This document shows positions 33,406 to 43,017 of a DNA stretch of 64,000 nt, piece after piece. The DNA is from Deltaproteobacteria bacterium (GTDB lineage: Bacteria; Myxococcota; Kuafuiibacteriia; Kuafuiibacteriales; Kuafuiibacteriaceae): the NCBI GenBank assembly GCA_020632995.1, contig JACKEN010000002.1, forward strand, positions 496,001-560,000, read 5' to 3'. The notes under the pieces were generated by a model. It did not search any database. It was not told where the DNA came from and saw only the letters and a list, made by a program, of their open reading frames with translations. The position numbers and the translations under genes were made by a program. The stretch's first letter is position 1, and every line of letters begins with the position of its first letter.

Positions 33406-35345
33406 CAGCGCCGGCGCCTCTTGGGCTTCTTCTTGGCCGGGGCCTTGCCTCCGGCCTCTTCGGCCGCGGCCTCCTCGAGGGCCTGCTTCTCGAGCGCCTC
33501 CTGGGCGATGAGCTCCGCCGACTTCTCGAGGGTCACGTCGAGCGAGACGTCCTCGCCCCGGGTGGGGGTCACCAGTTGGGTCCAGGGGAGGTAGCCGAGG
33601 AGCTTGAGCTCGACGTTGACCGGCTTGCCGACCCGGAGGGTGAGGGTGGCCGGTGTCAAGGCAACCTGCCGTTCATCCAGGTAGAGCTCGGCCCCGGGGG
33701 GCACGGTCTTGACCGCCAGGTTGACCACCGCGCCGGGGAACATGAGGTTCAGGGTGCGCTTGGTCCCCGCCACCAGGGCGATGGTGGCGGTCACCGCCTT
33801 CTCTCCGCTCAGCTCGAGGCGGATCTCGTGCTGGTCCTCGGACTCCACGTTCTCGATCGTCAGCGGCGTGGTGCGCTCGGTGTCCTGGTCGTCCAGGAAC
33901 ACCTTGGCCCCGGGCGGGATGGACTCCAGGGTCAGGGTGGCGCCCGGCTTACGGCCCACGACCGCGGCCCGCAGCTTCCGCATCACCAGGCGCTCGTTCT
34001 TGTCGGACGCGAAGGTGAACGCGAGCAGCGACACCAGCGCGGCCGCCACCAGCCCGAGCGCGATCTTGCCGATCGGGATGTGGCGCTCCTCGAGCGAGGG
34101 GGGCGGCACCGCGGTCTTGGCGTGGCGCTGCGCCAGCTCGCGCGGGGGCGGCTCGGCCAGGGACGCCGGGGGCGGGGGTGGGGGGCGGCGGCGGCGCTCC
34201 TCCGCCGACAGCTCCGCGGTGTGCTCGTGCACCCGGCCGCCCATCGTGGTCTTGGGCGGCGGGCCCACCACATTGGGCACCGGGCTCACCGCGGGGGCGG
34301 GGGGCTCGGGGTCGTAGTGGCCGGCCCCGGCCAGGGTCATCGCCTCGGACGCGGCGGGCACCCGGGGTGGGGTGCCGTCCACCGAGCTGGCCCCGCCGGT
34401 GGTGAGCAGGGCCCGCGCCTCCTGATCCTTGACCCGATCCTCCTCCGCCTCGTCGGCGAGCAGGCGGCTCACCAGTGCGCCCAGGCGGTGCGCGCCGTAG
34501 GTCGGGTCGGCGTGGAACAGGTGCGGGGCGAGGGCGTCCCGGAACGCGTGGGCGGAGGGGTAGCGCTGGCCCGGCTCGAAGGTGAGCGCGCGGCTCACCA
34601 CCCGCACCAGCTCGGGCGCAAGCTGCCTTGCGACGTCGCCCAGGGGCTCGACCTGCGCACGCTCCACCCGCTTGCGCAGCGCGTCGGGGTTGGCCTCGGG
34701 GTACGCGGCGCGCCCCGAGAGGAGCTCGTACAAGAGGAGACCGGCGCTGAAGATGTCGCTGCGGTGGTCGGGCTCCCTGCCCTGGACCTGCTCGGGGCTG
34801 GCGTAACGCAAGGCGCCCTCCCGCGGCCCCGCGCCGGCGCCGCGCCGGTGGCGTGACTGGGCCTGGTGGAGGTCGCCCAGCACCACCTCCCCCCCGTAGC
34901 CCAGGGTCACCGCGGCGGGGGTGACGCCGGTGTGCACCACCTCGAGGAGGGACCCGTCGGCGTCGGTGCGATCATGGATGTGGGCCAGCGCCTCCAGCGC
35001 CGACATCCCGATGTAGAGGGCGGCGAGGGGATCGAAGGCCAGGCTGCGCCCCCGCACCCGCTCGAGGAGGGTGGCGAGGGGCCGCCCCTCCACCCAGTCC
35101 GTCACCAGCCAGGCCTGGCCGCCTTCGTGCCCTACGTCGACCACCCGCACCACGTGAGGGTGGTGCATGGTGGCGAGGAGCCGGCCCTCGTCGAGGAGCG
35201 CCTGCACGGCGGCGGCCTCCCGGGCCCGGGACAGGAGCACCGGTCGCACCAGGCCGCCCGAGGTGACCTCGTAGGCTCGGTAGCGCTCGGCCAGGCCGGA
35301 CGCGCCGACGCGCTCCATCAAGTGGTAGCGGGAGATCACCTCCAT
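33405..35345 (-). CDS. Predicted pseudokinase of the Ser/Thr kinase family with PEGA repeats
   Basis: A 646-residue membrane protein. Residues about 1-270 have the Hanks kinase fold, but key residues are missing. The VAVK lysine region reads RPVLLSR (34-40), the HRDLKPxN loop reads HTGVTPAAV (138-146), and DFG reads GDLH (157-160). A Pro-rich linker leads to one transmembrane helix at about 425-447. Two PEGA domains follow (about 468-515 and 540-605), then a Lys/Arg-rich tail. It likely acts as a scaffold or sensor rather than as an enzyme. The ATG at 35345 is chosen; the upstream part to 35525 is antisense to another gene's end. Confidence 0.85.
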   Translation of the reverse strand: MEVISRYHLMERVGASGLAERYRAYEVTSGGLVRPVLLSRAREAAAVQALLDEGRLLATMHHPHVVRVVDVGHEGGQAWLVTDWVEGRPLATLLERVRGRSLAFDPLAALYIGMSALEALAHIHDRTDADGSLLEVVHTGVTPAAVTLGYGGEVVLGDLHQAQSRHRRGAGAGPREGALRYASPEQVQGREPDHRSDIFSAGLLLYELLSGRAAYPEANPDALRKRVERAQVEPLGDVARQLAPELVRVVSRALTFEPGQRYPSAHAFRDALAPHLFHADPTYGAHRLGALVSRLLADEAEEDRVKDQEARALLTTGGASSVDGTPPRVPAASEAMTLAGAGHYDPEPPAPAVSPVPNVVGPPPKTTMGGRVHEHTAELSAEERRRRPPPPPPASLAEPPPRELAQRHAKTAVPPPSLEERHIPIGKIALGLVAAALVSLLAFTFASDKNERLVMRKLRAAVVGRKPGATLTLESIPPGAKVFLDDQDTERTTPLTIENVESEDQHEIRLELSGEKAVTATIALVAGTKRTLNLMFPGAVVNLAVKTVPPGAELYLDERQVALTPATLTLRVGKPVNVELKLLGYLPWTQLVTPTRGEDVSLDVTLEKSAELIAQEALEKQALEEAAAEEAGGKAPAKKKPKRRRR

Positions 35346-35412
35346 GGGCGAGGGGAGCCTATTCCGATTCCGTCCCCGCCGCGACCCCTCCGGCCGCGCG
35401 AGGGTGCGGCAC

Positions 35413-36660
35413 TCAGCGCTGGACCGCGCCGACCTCGGTGAACATGAGCTGGCGCTGGGAACAGCTGTCCACCCAGGAGACCCCGACCCGATCCGCTCGG
35501 GCCGCCACCTGCCACGCCTCCACACACCCGGGCAAAGACCGCACCGCCGCGCGCGCCCCCCGCTGACCGTCGTAGGGTTGGATCTTCAGGTCGGTGGGGA
35601 GGTTGCCGTCGGGGGTGCGGCCCTCCTCGTGCACGAGGACCAGGCGCTCGCCGCCCGGCTCGGCGACGAGGCCGGTTCGGTTGAGTCCGGCCGGGCCGAC
35701 CTGGATCCGCTGGTCCTCGAGGGGCGTCACCAGGAAGCGGCCCCGGTCGTGGTCCCAGAGCGTCGCCCACAGGGTCGAGCCGGCCCAGGCGCCCGCGGTG
35801 AACGCGGCGCTGTCGCCCTCGTAGACGACCTGCGCGGCGTCCGTCGCATCCAGATCCGCGTCCCAGCGGACGATCGAGAGCACGTCCGTCCCGCCCGCGC
35901 TGCGCGCGCTCACGAGCTGGACGACGCCGTCGTCGCTCCCCGGGAAGAAGCCCAGCTGATCGGTGGCGCCGCCCTCCCACCAAATGTCCGGGCCGCTGAG
36001 GTCCAGGCTCCGGGTCCACATCACCGCCCGCTCACCGACGAGGGCGGGGCGGACGACGAGGCGGGGGCCGCGGGGACCATCGAGCCACTGGAGCTGCATG
36101 CTACCTTGCACACCCAGCACCGGCGCGGCGTCCAGGAGGGCGCCCAGCTCGTCCAGCTTGGCGAGCCACACCCCGCTTTCGGTGGACCAGGCCACCCGCA
36201 CCCCACCCGGCACCGCGAGGGCCACCGGGGCACCCGTCGGGTTGTCGGCGGGAACGCCCGTGCTCGGGCTGAGGCTCACCCGCTCGGGGGTCAGGGGGTT
36301 CGCCGGGTCGAAGGCCCCCGCCACCACCACCAGCCCCTCCTGGCCCCGGTTCTCGATCCACGCCGCCACGTAGCGGCGACCGGTCCAGACGAGCGCGTGC
36401 CCTGGCCCCTGCATAGCAGGACGCGGCGTCCTGTTGTTGCTGAACAGCGTGTAGATGTTGCCGGCCACCGGGAGGGCGTTGGTGTCGAAGACATTGGCCG
36501 GGATGCTCGTGAAGCCGGCGTCGGTCGGGATCGCGATGCCGCCGTCCAGCCCGGACGGTCCGGCGTCAACGTTGCCGTTGCCCAGTGCGCCGCCCTGCAG
36601 GCTCTCGACCCTGTCGGTGCATGAGAGGGCGAGGGTGAGGAGGAAGAACGGAAGGGGCAT
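35413..36660 (-). CDS. Lipoprotein, probably beta-propeller-like
   Basis: A 415-residue exported protein. MPLPFFLLTLALSC gives a signal peptide with a lipobox cysteine. The mature protein has a short Gly/Asp-rich linker (NVDAGPSGLDGGI) and then repeated strands with Trp and Val-Ala-Trp motifs (YVAAWIENRG, RVAWSTESGVWLAKLD, VGVSWVDSC), as in beta-propellers. No catalytic motif or named family. It lies 57 bp after mfd and 67 bp before the pseudokinase, on the same strand. Confidence 0.75.
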   Translation of the reverse strand: MPLPFFLLTLALSCTDRVESLQGGALGNGNVDAGPSGLDGGIAIPTDAGFTSIPANVFDTNALPVAGNIYTLFSNNRTPRPAMQGPGHALVWTGRRYVAAWIENRGQEGLVVVAGAFDPANPLTPERVSLSPSTGVPADNPTGAPVALAVPGGVRVAWSTESGVWLAKLDELGALLDAAPVLGVQGSMQLQWLDGPRGPRLVVRPALVGERAVMWTRSLDLSGPDIWWEGGATDQLGFFPGSDDGVVQLVSARSAGGTDVLSIVRWDADLDATDAAQVVYEGDSAAFTAGAWAGSTLWATLWDHDRGRFLVTPLEDQRIQVGPAGLNRTGLVAEPGGERLVLVHEEGRTPDGNLPTDLKIQPYDGQRGARAAVRSLPGCVEAWQVAARADRVGVSWVDSCSQRQLMFTEVGAVQR

Positions 36661-36717
36661 CCGCACCGCGCGAAGATATCCCGGCGGTCGGCGCGTGGAC
36701 ACTCCCTCCGTGACGAA

Positions 36718-39700
36718 TCAGCTCCGGGTGAGCGCCTTGTCCTTCGCCAGCTCGCCCACCAGATCCTTCGCCTGGGCAAGGATCTCGCGGTCGTCCTCGA
36801 ACGGCACCAGGTGCAACAGGAGCTTCCCCTCCGGGGTGAGCTTCCTGCTCCTCGGGTGGCGCTGCACGTAGGCCACGATCTGGTCCGGCGTGACCTGGGT
36901 CTGGTCGGGGTCGAAGCGCACGACGATGCGGGGCGGCATGGCCTTGGTGGCCGCGCCGTAGTCCATGCCGATGGCGCCGATGCGCCACAGGCGCTGCTTC
37001 ACAAGCATGAGCTGCACCAGGTTCTCCACCTCGCCCGGCGGGTTGCCGTACAGCTCGGTGATCTCCTGGAGGATGTCGTAGGCCGCCTCGTCGGTGTCCG
37101 CGTTGTTGAGGCGCTGGTAGAACGAGAGCCGCTCCCCCGGCGCCGGGATGTAGGCGTCGGGGATGAAGGCCGGCAAGGGGACCTGCACCTCGGGCTCGCG
37201 CAGGGACTTGCGGGCCGAGCCCTTGAGTTCGGCGATCGCCTCCTGCAGGAGCGCCTGGTACATCTCGAAGCCCACCTGGGCGATGGAGCCGGACTGCTGC
37301 TTGCCGAGGATGTTGCCCGCGCCGCGGATCTCGAGATCCTTCGAGGCCACCTGGTAGCCCGCGCCCAGCTCGGTGAACTTCTGGAGCACCCCGATGCGCT
37401 GTCGCGCCTTCTTGGTCATGTTCCCGGGCGGGATGAGGAAGTACGCGAAGCCGCGGGTCTTCCCGCGGCCGACGCGGCCCTTGAGCTGGTAGAGCTGAGC
37501 GAGGCCGAGCTGGTCGGCGCGGTTGATGAGGATGGTGTTGGCGTTCGAGATGTCGATGCCGGACTCGATGATGGTGGTCGACAGGAGCACGTTGGTGCGC
37601 TTCTCCATGAAGTCCACCATCACCTTCTCGAGCTGCTCCTCGTTCATCTGGCCGTGGCCCACCCCGATGCGCGCCTCGGGCACCAGGCGCTCCAGGAACT
37701 TGGCCATCGAGCCGATCGACGCCACCCGGTTGTGCACCACGAAGCACTGCCCGCCCCGCCTGATCTCCCGGAGCATGGCGTCGCGGATGGTGTCCTCGTC
37801 GAACTTGTGCACCTCGGTCTTCACCGCCAGGCGGTCCTGGGGCGGGGTGGCGATCATCGACATGTCCCGCACCCCCATGAAGCCCATGTGCAGGGTACGC
37901 GGGATGGGGGTGGCGCTCATGGAGAGCACGTGCACGTGGGCGCGGTACTTCTTGAGGCGCTCCTTGTGGCTGACGCCGAAGCGGTGCTCCTCGTCGATGA
38001 CCAGCAGGCCCAGCTCCTTGAAGGTCACGTCCTTGTTCAGGAGCCGGTGGGTGCCGATGATGACGTCGATCTTGCCCTCGGCCAGCTCGGCCAGGGTGTC
38101 CTTGATCTCGGCCGCGGTCTGGAAGCGTGAGACGAGCGCGAAGCGGGCGGGGTAGTTCTTGAAGCGCTCCTGGAACACCGCGTAGTGCTGCGCCGCCAGC
38201 ACCGTGGTGGGCACCAGCACCGCCACCTGCTTCTTGGCCAGCACCGCCATCATCGCCGCGCGCATCGCGACCTCGGTCTTGCCGTAGCCCACGTCGCCGC
38301 AGATCAGGCGGTCCATCGGGGTGGCCTTCTGCAGGTCCACCAGCACCTGCTCCACCGCCTTCTGCTGGTCGGGGGTGGGCTCGAACGCGAACTCCGCCTC
38401 GAACTGGCGGTAGGTCTCGTCGGGGGCCGGGAAGGCCTGCCCCTCCACCGAGGAGCGCATGGCGTACAGGCGCAAGAGCTCCGACGCCATCTTCAGCAAG
38501 GTGTCCTTCACCTTGCGCTTGGTGCTGGCCCAGGTGGTGCCGCCCAGCTTGTCGAGCGCCGGCGAGCGCCCGTCCGCGCCCACCGTGTACTTCGAGATCA
38601 GCCGCAGCCGGTGGACGGGGAGGTAGAGCTTGTCGTGCCCCTTGTACTCGATGTGCAGGTAGTCCGAGTCCACGCCGTTGACGGCGAGCTTGGTCATCCC
38701 CTTGTACTGGCCGATGCCGTAGTCCACGTGGACCACGAAGTCCCCCGGCGCCAGATCCGCGAGGTCCGAGAGCTTCTCGCCCGTGGTTGCGCGGCGGCGG
38801 CCCCGCTTCACCCGCTGCCCGAAGATGTCCTCCTCGGACACCACCGCGAGGTCGGCGCTCCTGAGGAGGTAGCCCTGGGTGATCTCGCCCAGCACCAGGT
38901 AGGCGTGGACGGTGCGGTCCCGCAACCTGGCCTTCTGTGGCGGGTTCCCGCGGGCCATGAAGTCCTCGAGGCTGAAGCGCCCATCGAGCAGGCGGACCTG
39001 CAGCTTCTTGGGCTCGAGCAGCGCCTTCACCCGCTCCGCCTGGCCCCGGGTGCCGCACACGATGAGGGTGGTGAGCCCGTCGCCTCGCCAGCTCCGCAGC
39101 CGGTGCACCAGCGGATGCAGGATGTCCTGCTCCTCGTCCTGGGCCCGGGTGGCCCGCAGGATCTCGGCTCGGATCTCCTCCGTGCTCTGGTACTTGACGG
39201 TGACGGTGTCCTGCTCGCCCACCACCACCTGGGGCATGCTCACCACCGGCACGTCCTTCGTGGCGGCGGCGAAGACCTCGTCCGCGTCTGCCAGGTGCAG
39301 CTCGGGCGGCACCGCGAGGCCGTGGTGGCTGGTGGCGCGCTCGTAGGCCATGCGCGCCTCGGTCCCCATGTCCTCGGAGAGGGTGGCGAGCTGCCCCTCG
39401 TCCTCGATGAGGTAGATCGTCTTGTCGTCCCGCGGGAGGTAGGCGTCGGCCCCCACCAGGCCCTCCTCGTGGAAGAGGGGGAGCAGGGCCTCGATCCCGA
39501 AGAACTGGATCTCGTTTCGGATGTCTTCCAGCACCGCGTGGAGCTTGCGGGTGGGGATGAGGGCCTCCTCGGCCATCTTCTCCACCGCCTCGATCGCCCG
39601 CTCCGCCACCCCGCTCGAGTACGCAATCTCCCTTGCGGGGAGGAACAGCGCGTCCTCCGCGTCGGCGGTGTTCCGCTGCGAGGTCGGGTCGAAGTGCTTG

Positions 39701-40308
39701 ATGGACTCCACCTCGTCGCCGAACAGGTCGAGGCGGACCGGCTGGCTGCGGTGGGGGCTGAAGACGTCGATGATCCCGCCGCGCACGCTGAAGGTGCCGG
39801 GGTCTTCTACCGTGTTGACCTGGTTGTAGCCGCCCTCCACCAGGCGGCGCACGAGGGCGGCGCGGTCGATCTCCTCGCCCACCATCACGTAGTCGCCGGC
39901 CCGCGCGAACAGGCTCGGGGGCACGTGGCGGCGCACCAGGGCGTGGGGGGCCACCACCAGGGCCCGCACCGAGCCGGGCTCCTTGTGCAGGGTGTACAGG
40001 GTGTTGAGCCGCTCCATCACCGCGCGGCTGTCGGGGGAGCGCTCCTCGTAGGGGGACTTGTCGTCGGCCCCGAAGAACAGGAGCCCATGATCCGCCGCCA
40101 CTTCGTCGGTGAGGCCCAACAGGAACGCCAGGTCGCGATACAGGCCCTCGGCGTCGGCCAGATCCTGACCCACCAGCACCGGGCGCTTGCCCTGGAGCAC
40201 CAGCTCGGCCGCGAGGTGGGCCCGCATCGGGCCCTCGACGTGGGGGGCGGCGATGCGTCGGGTGCGGGACTTGGCCAGCCGCTCCAGGATCGGGGTCGCC
40301 GCGCTCAT
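36718..40308 (-). CDS. mfd: Transcription-repair coupling factor
   Basis: A 1196-residue ATP-dependent translocase that removes RNA polymerase stalled at DNA lesions and recruits UvrA. The UvrB-homology region is at the N-terminus (VKYQSTEEI... and earlier YNQVNTVEDPGTFSVRGGII), followed by the RNA-polymerase interaction domain (LAPGDFVVHVDYGIGQY). The SF2 motor has Walker A GDVGYGKTEVAMRA, DEEHRFGV and SATPIPRTL. The C-terminal regulatory domain is complete. Length and order are typical. Confidence 0.98.
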   Translation of the reverse strand: MSAATPILERLAKSRTRRIAAPHVEGPMRAHLAAELVLQGKRPVLVGQDLADAEGLYRDLAFLLGLTDEVAADHGLLFFGADDKSPYEERSPDSRAVMERLNTLYTLHKEPGSVRALVVAPHALVRRHVPPSLFARAGDYVMVGEEIDRAALVRRLVEGGYNQVNTVEDPGTFSVRGGIIDVFSPHRSQPVRLDLFGDEVESIKHFDPTSQRNTADAEDALFLPAREIAYSSGVAERAIEAVEKMAEEALIPTRKLHAVLEDIRNEIQFFGIEALLPLFHEEGLVGADAYLPRDDKTIYLIEDEGQLATLSEDMGTEARMAYERATSHHGLAVPPELHLADADEVFAAATKDVPVVSMPQVVVGEQDTVTVKYQSTEEIRAEILRATRAQDEEQDILHPLVHRLRSWRGDGLTTLIVCGTRGQAERVKALLEPKKLQVRLLDGRFSLEDFMARGNPPQKARLRDRTVHAYLVLGEITQGYLLRSADLAVVSEEDIFGQRVKRGRRRATTGEKLSDLADLAPGDFVVHVDYGIGQYKGMTKLAVNGVDSDYLHIEYKGHDKLYLPVHRLRLISKYTVGADGRSPALDKLGGTTWASTKRKVKDTLLKMASELLRLYAMRSSVEGQAFPAPDETYRQFEAEFAFEPTPDQQKAVEQVLVDLQKATPMDRLICGDVGYGKTEVAMRAAMMAVLAKKQVAVLVPTTVLAAQHYAVFQERFKNYPARFALVSRFQTAAEIKDTLAELAEGKIDVIIGTHRLLNKDVTFKELGLLVIDEEHRFGVSHKERLKKYRAHVHVLSMSATPIPRTLHMGFMGVRDMSMIATPPQDRLAVKTEVHKFDEDTIRDAMLREIRRGGQCFVVHNRVASIGSMAKFLERLVPEARIGVGHGQMNEEQLEKVMVDFMEKRTNVLLSTTIIESGIDISNANTILINRADQLGLAQLYQLKGRVGRGKTRGFAYFLIPPGNMTKKARQRIGVLQKFTELGAGYQVASKDLEIRGAGNILGKQQSGSIAQVGFEMYQALLQEAIAELKGSARKSLREPEVQVPLPAFIPDAYIPAPGERLSFYQRLNNADTDEAAYDILQEITELYGNPPGEVENLVQLMLVKQRLWRIGAIGMDYGAATKAMPPRIVVRFDPDQTQVTPDQIVAYVQRHPRSRKLTPEGKLLLHLVPFEDDREILAQAKDLVGELAKDKALTRS

Positions 40309-40426
40309 ATTCGAGCGGCGGGTATCACGCGTGAACCGGGGTTAGCCACCGAAACCGGGGCGGTGGCGGGCTCGCTTTGACGTGGGGGGCCGGGCAGGCT
40401 AGGACCGCCCCCGGAGGAAACAACCC

Positions 40427-40945
40427 ATGGCACGACCTGAATTTCCCGACGTGAGCGATGTGAAGGGCGCGGTGATCCACACCAACCAAGGTGACATCGA
40501 GGTCCAGCTCTTCTCTGACAAGTGCCCGACGACGGTGGGCAACTTCGTGGGCCTGGCCGAGGGCACGATCGCCTGGAGCAAGCCCGGCCCCCTGTACAAG
40601 GACGTGATCTTCCACCGCGTCATCAAGAACTTCATGCTCCAGGGCGGTGACCCCGACGGCACCGGTCGCGGCGGCCCCGGCTACCGCTTCGAGGACGAGT
40701 TCCACCCCACGCTGCGGCACGATCGCCCGGGCATCCTCTCGATGGCCAACGCGGGCCCCGGCACCAACGGGAGCCAGTTCTTCATCACCACCGTCCCCAC
40801 CCCCCACCTCGACAACCGGCACTCGGTCTTCGGCGTGGTGACCAAGGGCATGGACGTGGTGACCAGGATCGAGACCTGCAAGACGGGCCCGGGTGATCGC
40901 CCCATCGAGCCCATGGTCATCAAGAGCATCTCCATCATCCGCTGA
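40427..40945 (+). CDS. Cytoplasmic cyclophilin-type peptidyl-prolyl isomerase
   Basis: A 172-residue enzyme that isomerises proline peptide bonds. The active-site motifs FHRVIKNFMLQGGDP and NGSQFFIT are intact, and no signal peptide is present, so it is cytoplasmic (PpiB-like). The ATG follows GGAGGAAACAACCC. It is divergent from mfd and 33 bp upstream of dapD. Confidence 0.95.
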   Translation: MARPEFPDVSDVKGAVIHTNQGDIEVQLFSDKCPTTVGNFVGLAEGTIAWSKPGPLYKDVIFHRVIKNFMLQGGDPDGTGRGGPGYRFEDEFHPTLRHDRPGILSMANAGPGTNGSQFFITTVPTPHLDNRHSVFGVVTKGMDVVTRIETCKTGPGDRPIEPMVIKSISIIR

Positions 40946-40978
40946 CATCGGCCGGGGGGATCTGCTAGACAGGCCCCC

Positions 40979-41827
40979 ATGCCGCGTCCCATCAAGCTCC
41001 TCATCGAGCTGCTCACCGAGCTGGGCGACAAGGGCCCCGACGACTACATCCCCGAGGACCGGGCCCTCTTCGCCGAGCTCCGTGAGGCCACCAACCTTGG
41101 CCTCATCCGCTGCGCCGAGCCGCAGGACGACGGCACCTGGAAGGTGAACGTCTGGTACAAGAAGGCCCTCCTCGCCGGGTTCCGGCTGGGGCAGAACTTC
41201 GAGACCACCGGCTTCTGCAGGACGGGTTTCTTCGACAAGCACACCCTGCCGACCCGGATCATCTACATGACCGACAAGGTGCGGGTCGTGCCGGGCGGCA
41301 GCTCGATCCGCGACGGCGCCTTCGTCGGCGAGGGCGTCATCGTGATGCCGCCCTCGTACATCAACGTGGGCGCGTACGTCGGCGCCGACACCCTGGTCGA
41401 CAGCCACGTGCTGGTGGGCTCCTGCGCCCAGATCGGGCAGCGCGTGCACCTGTCGGCCGGCGTCCAGATCGGCGGGGTGCTCGAGCCGGTGGGGAGCCTG
41501 CCCGTCATCGTCGAGGACGACGTGGTGGTGGGCGGCAACTGCGGGGTCTACGAGGGCACGGTGGTGAAGCGGCGCGCGGTGCTGGGCACCGGGGTGATCC
41601 TGAACGGCTCCACCAAGGTCTACGACCTCGTGAAGGAGCGGGTGCTCAGCCGCGAGGGCGACCAGCCCCTCACCATCCCCGAGGGCGCCGTGGTGGTGCC
41701 GGGCAGCCGGCCGGCGGCGGGTGAGTTCGCCAAGCAGAACGGCCTGCAGGTCGCCACCCCCCTCATCGTGAAGTACCGCGACGAGCGCACCGACGCGGCC
41801 ACCGCGCTGGAAGACGCCCTCCGATGA
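40979..41827 (+). CDS. dapD: Tetrahydrodipicolinate N-succinyltransferase
   Basis: A 282-residue hexapeptide-repeat enzyme of the succinylase route to diaminopimelate and lysine. It adds succinyl from succinyl-CoA to tetrahydrodipicolinate. The N-terminal helical domain leads to RIIYMTDKVRVVPGGSSIRDGAF and a left-handed beta helix with repeats such as VIVEDDVVVGGNCGVYEG. It overlaps the following aminotransferase gene by 4 nt (ATGA). Confidence 0.95.
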   Translation: MPRPIKLLIELLTELGDKGPDDYIPEDRALFAELREATNLGLIRCAEPQDDGTWKVNVWYKKALLAGFRLGQNFETTGFCRTGFFDKHTLPTRIIYMTDKVRVVPGGSSIRDGAFVGEGVIVMPPSYINVGAYVGADTLVDSHVLVGSCAQIGQRVHLSAGVQIGGVLEPVGSLPVIVEDDVVVGGNCGVYEGTVVKRRAVLGTGVILNGSTKVYDLVKERVLSREGDQPLTIPEGAVVVPGSRPAAGEFAKQNGLQVATPLIVKYRDERTDAATALEDALR

Positions 41828-42972
41828 CCGCCTTCGTGTCGGACCGCGCGGCCGCGCTGTCCCCCTCCATCATCCGGGACATGGGCAAGCACCGGGGGCC
41901 CAAGACCCTGGACCTCACCCTCGGTCAACCCTCCCTGCCGCCGGAGCGCGAGGTGGTGGCGGCGGCGGAGGCGCGCCTCGAGGCCGAGGGCCACGGCTAC
42001 ACCGAGAACGCAGGCCTGCTTGCGGTGCGGGCAGCGGTGGCGGCGTACCACGGCCTCCCGGGGCGCTCGGCGGCCGAGAACGCGGTGCTCACGGTGGGGA
42101 GCGAGCAGGGGCTCTACCTCGCCTTCAGCACCGTGCTGAACCCGGGGGACGAGGTGCTGATCCCCGACCCCGGCTTTCCGGCCTACCGGGGCATCGTGGC
42201 CATGGTGGGCGGGGTCCCGGTGCCGTACCCGGTGACGGCCGAGACCGGCCTGGTGCCGCGGGCCGAGGTCCTGGCCCCGCTGATCACCCCGCGCACCAAG
42301 GCGGTGCTCCTGAACGACCCCTCGAACCCCTTCGGGGCGATCATCCCCCCCGACGAGCTGGACCGACTGGCCGAGCTGGTGGACGCCCGGGGCCTGATCG
42401 CGATCAGCGACGAGATCTACCGGGAGCTCCGCTACGACGGGCAGCGGCACGAGAGCATCTGCACCCGCACCGAGCGCTCGCTCCTGGTGGGCGGGCTCAG
42501 CAAGTCCTGCGCCCTCACCGGGCACCGCCTCGGCTACGTGCTGGGTGGGGCCGAGGTCATGCGCCGGGCCACCCTGGTGAACCAGCTCATGGTGACCTGC
42601 GCCCCGCGGTTGGCCCAGTACATGGCGCTCGAGATCTTCCAGCGCCCCGAGCGAATGCAGGCGCACCTGCCGTTCTACGCGGCGGCCCGGGCCCGGCTCG
42701 AGGCGGTGGCGGCCGAGCTGCCACCGCAGGCTTCATTGCACCTTGGGGGCGGCGCCTTCTACGCGGTCCTCGACATCTCGGCCTTCGGGCCGGCGATGGC
42801 GCTCGCCCTCGAGCTCGTGGCCGAGGCGGACGTCCTGGTGGTGCCCGGGGTGGCCTTCGGCGAGAGCGGAGGCTGGTTCTGGCGCATGAGCTACGCGGCG
42901 GGGGCCGAGATCGCGGGCGAGGGCCTGGCCCGGGTGGCGGCGTTCCTGGGCGCCCGACCTGCCTCGGTTTGA
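41824..42972 (+). CDS. PLP-dependent aminotransferase, probable N-succinyl-diaminopimelate aminotransferase
   Basis: A 382-residue class I/II aminotransferase. It shows TLGQPSLPP, NDPSNPFGAII, the cofactor Asp in SDEIYREL and the PLP lysine in GGLSKSCALTGHR (Lys227). Because it is translationally coupled to dapD, I infer that it performs the next step of lysine synthesis (DapC function). The fold alone would also fit other substrates, so the specific role is inference. Confidence 0.87.
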   Translation: MTAFVSDRAAALSPSIIRDMGKHRGPKTLDLTLGQPSLPPEREVVAAAEARLEAEGHGYTENAGLLAVRAAVAAYHGLPGRSAAENAVLTVGSEQGLYLAFSTVLNPGDEVLIPDPGFPAYRGIVAMVGGVPVPYPVTAETGLVPRAEVLAPLITPRTKAVLLNDPSNPFGAIIPPDELDRLAELVDARGLIAISDEIYRELRYDGQRHESICTRTERSLLVGGLSKSCALTGHRLGYVLGGAEVMRRATLVNQLMVTCAPRLAQYMALEIFQRPERMQAHLPFYAAARARLEAVAAELPPQASLHLGGGAFYAVLDISAFGPAMALALELVAEADVLVVPGVAFGESGGWFWRMSYAAGAEIAGEGLARVAAFLGARPASV

Positions 42973-43017
42973 GAGGCTACACTCCAGTCCTGCGCCTCGC
43001 CTCCGACCGTCACCCAG

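Noticed and set aside
36566..39058. 830-residue frame overlapping mfd on the same strand
   Set aside because: It is a shifted frame of mfd with Arg/Gly-rich composition. The mfd frame is complete and has no frameshift.
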